A DNA stretch of 64,000 nt from Bradyrhizobium sp. JYMT SZCCT0428 (GTDB lineage: Bacteria; Pseudomonadota; Alphaproteobacteria; Rhizobiales; Xanthobacteraceae). Below, in pieces: positions 59,972 through 64,000 of the stretch. Under the pieces are notes generated by a model, which saw only the letters and a program-made list of their open reading frames with translations, was not told the DNA's origin and ran no database searches. A program made the translations under genes and the position numbers. The DNA is taken from the NCBI RefSeq assembly GCF_018131075.1, contig NZ_JAFCLS010000036.1, positions 21,966 to 85,965 of the forward strand. The letters are read 5' to 3'. Numbering within the stretch: position 1 is the stretch's first letter; each line of letters starts with the position of its first letter.

Positions 59972-61717
59972 TTACGCCGGCTGGGCGCTGACCGCTTCCC
60001 GCAACGTGAAACGGTCGCCGTCGCGGACCATGGCGACATGGCGCTGGTGGAAGGCCTCGAGCGTCGAGCGGTGGCCGATCGAGACGATGGTGGTTTGCGG
60101 CAGTTTCGAGCCAAGCAAATTGTACAGCGCGGCTTCCGAGGGTTCGTCGAGCGAGGCGGTCGCCTCGTCGAGGAACAGATATTGCGGCGCGTGCAATAGC
60201 GCGCGCGCCACCCCGAGGCGCTGCTGCTCGCCAAGCGAGAGCATCCGGTTCCAATGCGATTCCTCCTCCAGCCGCCCGGCAAGCTTGGGCAGGCCGACCT
60301 CCGTGAGCGCATCCCTGACCCGATCGGCGCTGAAGGTTTCGGTTGCGCCGGGATAGGCGATCGCCCCATGCAGCGATCCGATCGGAAAGTAGGGCCGCTG
60401 CGGCAGCATCATGACAGACGCGCCGTCCGGAATGGCGATCGAGCCGCTGCCGAACGGCCAGATGCCGGCGATGGCCCGGAACAGGGTCGACTTGCCGGAG
60501 CCCGACGGGCCGGTGAGCAGCGTACGTTCGCCGCCGCGAAGGCTTAAGGCATCGGCCGAGACCAGCGCCGTGCCGTTGGGCAGACGCAGCGTGAGCTCGC
60601 GCAGGTCGATCGCCGTGCCGCCCTGAGATGCCACGAGGTCGATCGATTCGCTCGATTTTTGCAGCGCCGTGGCGCTCGCGATGGCTGCTTCAAACCCGTC
60701 GAGACGGGCGACGATGGCGCGCCAGTCGGCCAGCGTGCGGTAGATCGTGACGAAGATCGACAGCGCCGACTGCACGCTGCCGAACGCGGACGCGGTCTGG
60801 GTCAGGCCGCCAAGCTGGACCTTCTTTTCGAAGAAGGCCGGCGCCACCAGGATGTAGGGAAAGATCACCGCGGCCTGCGAATAGCTCGCGGTGAACGTGG
60901 TCAGCCGCTTGGTCCGGCTCATGATGCCGTACCAGTTTTCGATCACATGGTGGAAACGCGCCCAAAGCCCCAGGCGCTCCGCGCGCTCGCCCTGCAACAG
61001 CGCGATCTGCTCGGAGTTCTCCCGTGCCCGAACCAGGTTAAAGCGGAAATCGGCCTCGAATTGCTGCTGCTTGAAATCAAGCCGCACCAGAGGCGAGCCG
61101 ATCCATTGCGTCAGCGCCGTGCCGAGGATGGCGTAGATCAGCGCGCCCCAGACCAGGTAGCCGGGGATGGCGTACTCCTTGCCGAACAGGTGCAGGGGGG
61201 CGGCTGCCGACAGGCCCCACAGGATGATGACGAAGGAGAGCAGCGTCACCACCGAATTCAACAGGCTGAGCCCGATATCCAGCGTCCGCTCGACGAACAG
61301 CCTGACGTCATCGGCAATGCGCTGGTCCGGATTGTCGGCGGCGTCGCCCTGCAATTGCATGCGGTAGTGATTGGCGCCGTGCATCCATTCGCCGAGATAG
61401 TGCCGGGTCAGCCAGCGCCGCCAGCGAATCTGCAGCCATTGATTGAGGTAGAGCTGGTAGACGGCAAGCACGACGGCGCAGCTCGCCAGCAGGCAAAAGA
61501 CGCCGATCTCCCTGACGAAGACGTCCCAATTGTATTCCTGCAGCGCGTTGAAGAAGCGATTCTGCCACTGGTTCACGAGGACGTCGATCGCGACCAGCGC
61601 CAGTTGGATCGTGATCACGGCAGCGAGCAGCGCGCGGCCGGCCCATTTGTCCTCGGAACGGAAATAGGGAGCGGCGATCCGCCATACGGTCGCGAGCGTC
61701 GAGCGGATGCTGTTCAC
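59972..61717 (-). CDS. ABC transporter permease/ATPase, SbmA/BacA-like family (YddA type)
   Basis: A 581-residue half-transporter. The N-terminal membrane domain (residues 1 to about 330) resembles SbmA/BacA: SIRSTLATVWRIAAPYFRSEDKWAGRALLAAVITIQLALVAIDVLVNQWQNRFFNALQ, with DFRFNLVRARENSEQIALLQGE. The ATPase domain has Walker A LTGPSGSGKSTLFRAIAGI, signature LSLGEQQRLGVARALL, and Walker B YLFLDEATASLDEP. GTG 61717 is the start, with GGAG upstream. It may export or import very-long-chain fatty acids or peptides. SbmA/BacA proteins are important to rhizobial symbiosis, but this YddA-like form with fused ATPase is distinct. Confidence 0.93.
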   Translation of the reverse strand: MNSIRSTLATVWRIAAPYFRSEDKWAGRALLAAVITIQLALVAIDVLVNQWQNRFFNALQEYNWDVFVREIGVFCLLASCAVVLAVYQLYLNQWLQIRWRRWLTRHYLGEWMHGANHYRMQLQGDAADNPDQRIADDVRLFVERTLDIGLSLLNSVVTLLSFVIILWGLSAAAPLHLFGKEYAIPGYLVWGALIYAILGTALTQWIGSPLVRLDFKQQQFEADFRFNLVRARENSEQIALLQGERAERLGLWARFHHVIENWYGIMSRTKRLTTFTASYSQAAVIFPYILVAPAFFEKKVQLGGLTQTASAFGSVQSALSIFVTIYRTLADWRAIVARLDGFEAAIASATALQKSSESIDLVASQGGTAIDLRELTLRLPNGTALVSADALSLRGGERTLLTGPSGSGKSTLFRAIAGIWPFGSGSIAIPDGASVMMLPQRPYFPIGSLHGAIAYPGATETFSADRVRDALTEVGLPKLAGRLEEESHWNRMLSLGEQQRLGVARALLHAPQYLFLDEATASLDEPSEAALYNLLGSKLPQTTIVSIGHRSTLEAFHQRHVAMVRDGDRFTLREAVSAQPA

Positions 61718-62019
61718 AGATTGTCGTCTCCGGGAGGTGGCCTTAAAGGCCTGAAGGAACAGAAGAATCAGGTTTTCTGGACTAAAGTAGCAGATTTTAT
61801 AGCCTGCGGCGGCTTGTCGCAGCTACCGGGTTGACCCTAGCATGGCTGTCACGGCGAGGGGCGGGGGACCTCTGGACTTCGCGAGGTTGTGAGCGGGTTT
61901 CGGCGGCTGCCGAACCAGCAGTCGATCGCGCGGATGAAGAGCACGTTTCCGCAGGCGCCAGGCACACCGGACCGTCCACACGGCCGGGTGCCCAATAATA
62001 AACCGGGGAGAATCCGAAC

Positions 62020-63684
<1,665 letters not shown>

Positions 63685-64000
63685 GGCGCAACTGAACGTC
63701 CGGAGATGTCGTCCCTGCGAACGCAGGGACCCATACCGCGTGATCCCTCTGTGAAGCTCAGTGGCAGAGACCATTCGCAAAACCGCTTCCTGTGGTTATG
63801 GGTCCCGGCTCAAGGCCGGGACGACGGCGGTGTTTGTTGTGCCACCATCATACAAAATGCAGTTTCGCATTCTCGCGACGCGATGCGCCCGAGGTTTGCT
63901 GGAAACTTCCCGCTCTCTCGTAGAGAGGGCGCAGGGAAGACCGGGTGCGCGCTGCACCCGCGGTCTCGCGTGCGGTTTGCACAAAACAAAGTGCACACGA
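63685..64000. repeat. Palindromic repeat cluster at the window end
   Basis: No gene here. Hairpins GTCCCTGC/GCAGGGAC at 63711-63730 and GTCCCGGC/GCCGGGAC at 63802-63822 are followed by an unrelated block with CTCTC/GAGAG and GGGTGC/GCACCC arms (about 63912-63960). This is the kind of dispersed repeat seen between genes in Bradyrhizobium. The last bases may belong to an element that continues past the window. Confidence 0.7.

Overview
The window looks like a chromosomal segment of a Bradyrhizobium-like alphaproteobacterium (Nitrobacteraceae). This is an inference from high GC, gene content (orphan Bug/TctC binding proteins, a TorF-type porin, a 41-residue L36, a Lys/Ala-rich H1-like protein) and dispersed intergenic palindromic repeats of a kind common in that group. 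No rRNA, tRNA, CRISPR array, phage or transposase gene was recognised. No replication origin was seen.

Layout. 1-4.4 kb: the tail of a LysR regulator, a Bug solute-binding protein, and a reverse-strand catabolic operon (Ldh-type dehydrogenase, flavin monooxygenase, FAH hydrolase). 4.8-8.9 kb: one very large c-di-GMP enzyme with five tandem GAF modules followed by GGDEF and EAL domains, all catalytic motifs intact. 9.3-9.5 kb: a small DUF2171 protein. 9.9-28.2 kb: a polysaccharide locus. Its reverse arm encodes a Wzx flippase, methyltransferase, deacetylase, Wzz/ExoP-like co-polymerase, WecG/TagA-family transferase and GalE. Its forward arm encodes an OafA-type acyltransferase with an SGNH domain, a GH26-like hydrolase, a GT2 and a Wzy-like ligase/polymerase. 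These are followed by a convergent GT4, a JmjC-like cupin protein and a CelD-like GNAT protein. No Wza exporter and no phosphoglycosyl transferase initiator lie inside the window.

28-36 kb: small and uncharacterised proteins (zinc-ribbon, PCMT-like, DUF5996), then a quinone/redox stress operon (SDR, pirin, WrbA) with a perfect inverted repeat upstream, an uncharacterised secreted protein, a LysR regulator and a second orphan Bug protein. 36-41 kb: an autotransporter divergent from two tandem duplicated AraC regulators, the first broken by a 2-nt deletion. 41-49 kb: a cysteine-rich secreted protein, YbaK-type deacylase, HAD dehalogenase, dienelactone-hydrolase-like protein with an Ala at the nucleophile position, amidohydrolase, two MaoC-type hydratases, a MarR regulator with a 21-bp-phased direct repeat over its start, an alpha/beta hydrolase and an ABC-type amino-acid/aromatic binding protein. 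49-53.6 kb: acyl-lipid desaturase, rpmJ, TPR protein, two small proteins, alpha/beta hydrolase and cytochrome c. 53.8-63.7 kb: glcDEF glycolate oxidase, an H1-like protein, a TorF porin, an SbmA/YddA-type ABC transporter and a lactate/glycolate permease. The window ends in repetitive palindromic DNA.

How it works together (inference): the five-GAF cyclase/phosphodiesterase beside the polysaccharide locus suggests c-di-GMP tuning of a surface glycan. The glycolate oxidase and lactate/glycolate permease flank the 53.8-63.7 kb block and could form a 2-hydroxyacid uptake-oxidation pathway, with the adjacent soluble cytochrome c as a possible electron sink. The 44-48.9 kb block resembles a CoA-linked or aromatic-acid catabolic module under a MarR repressor.
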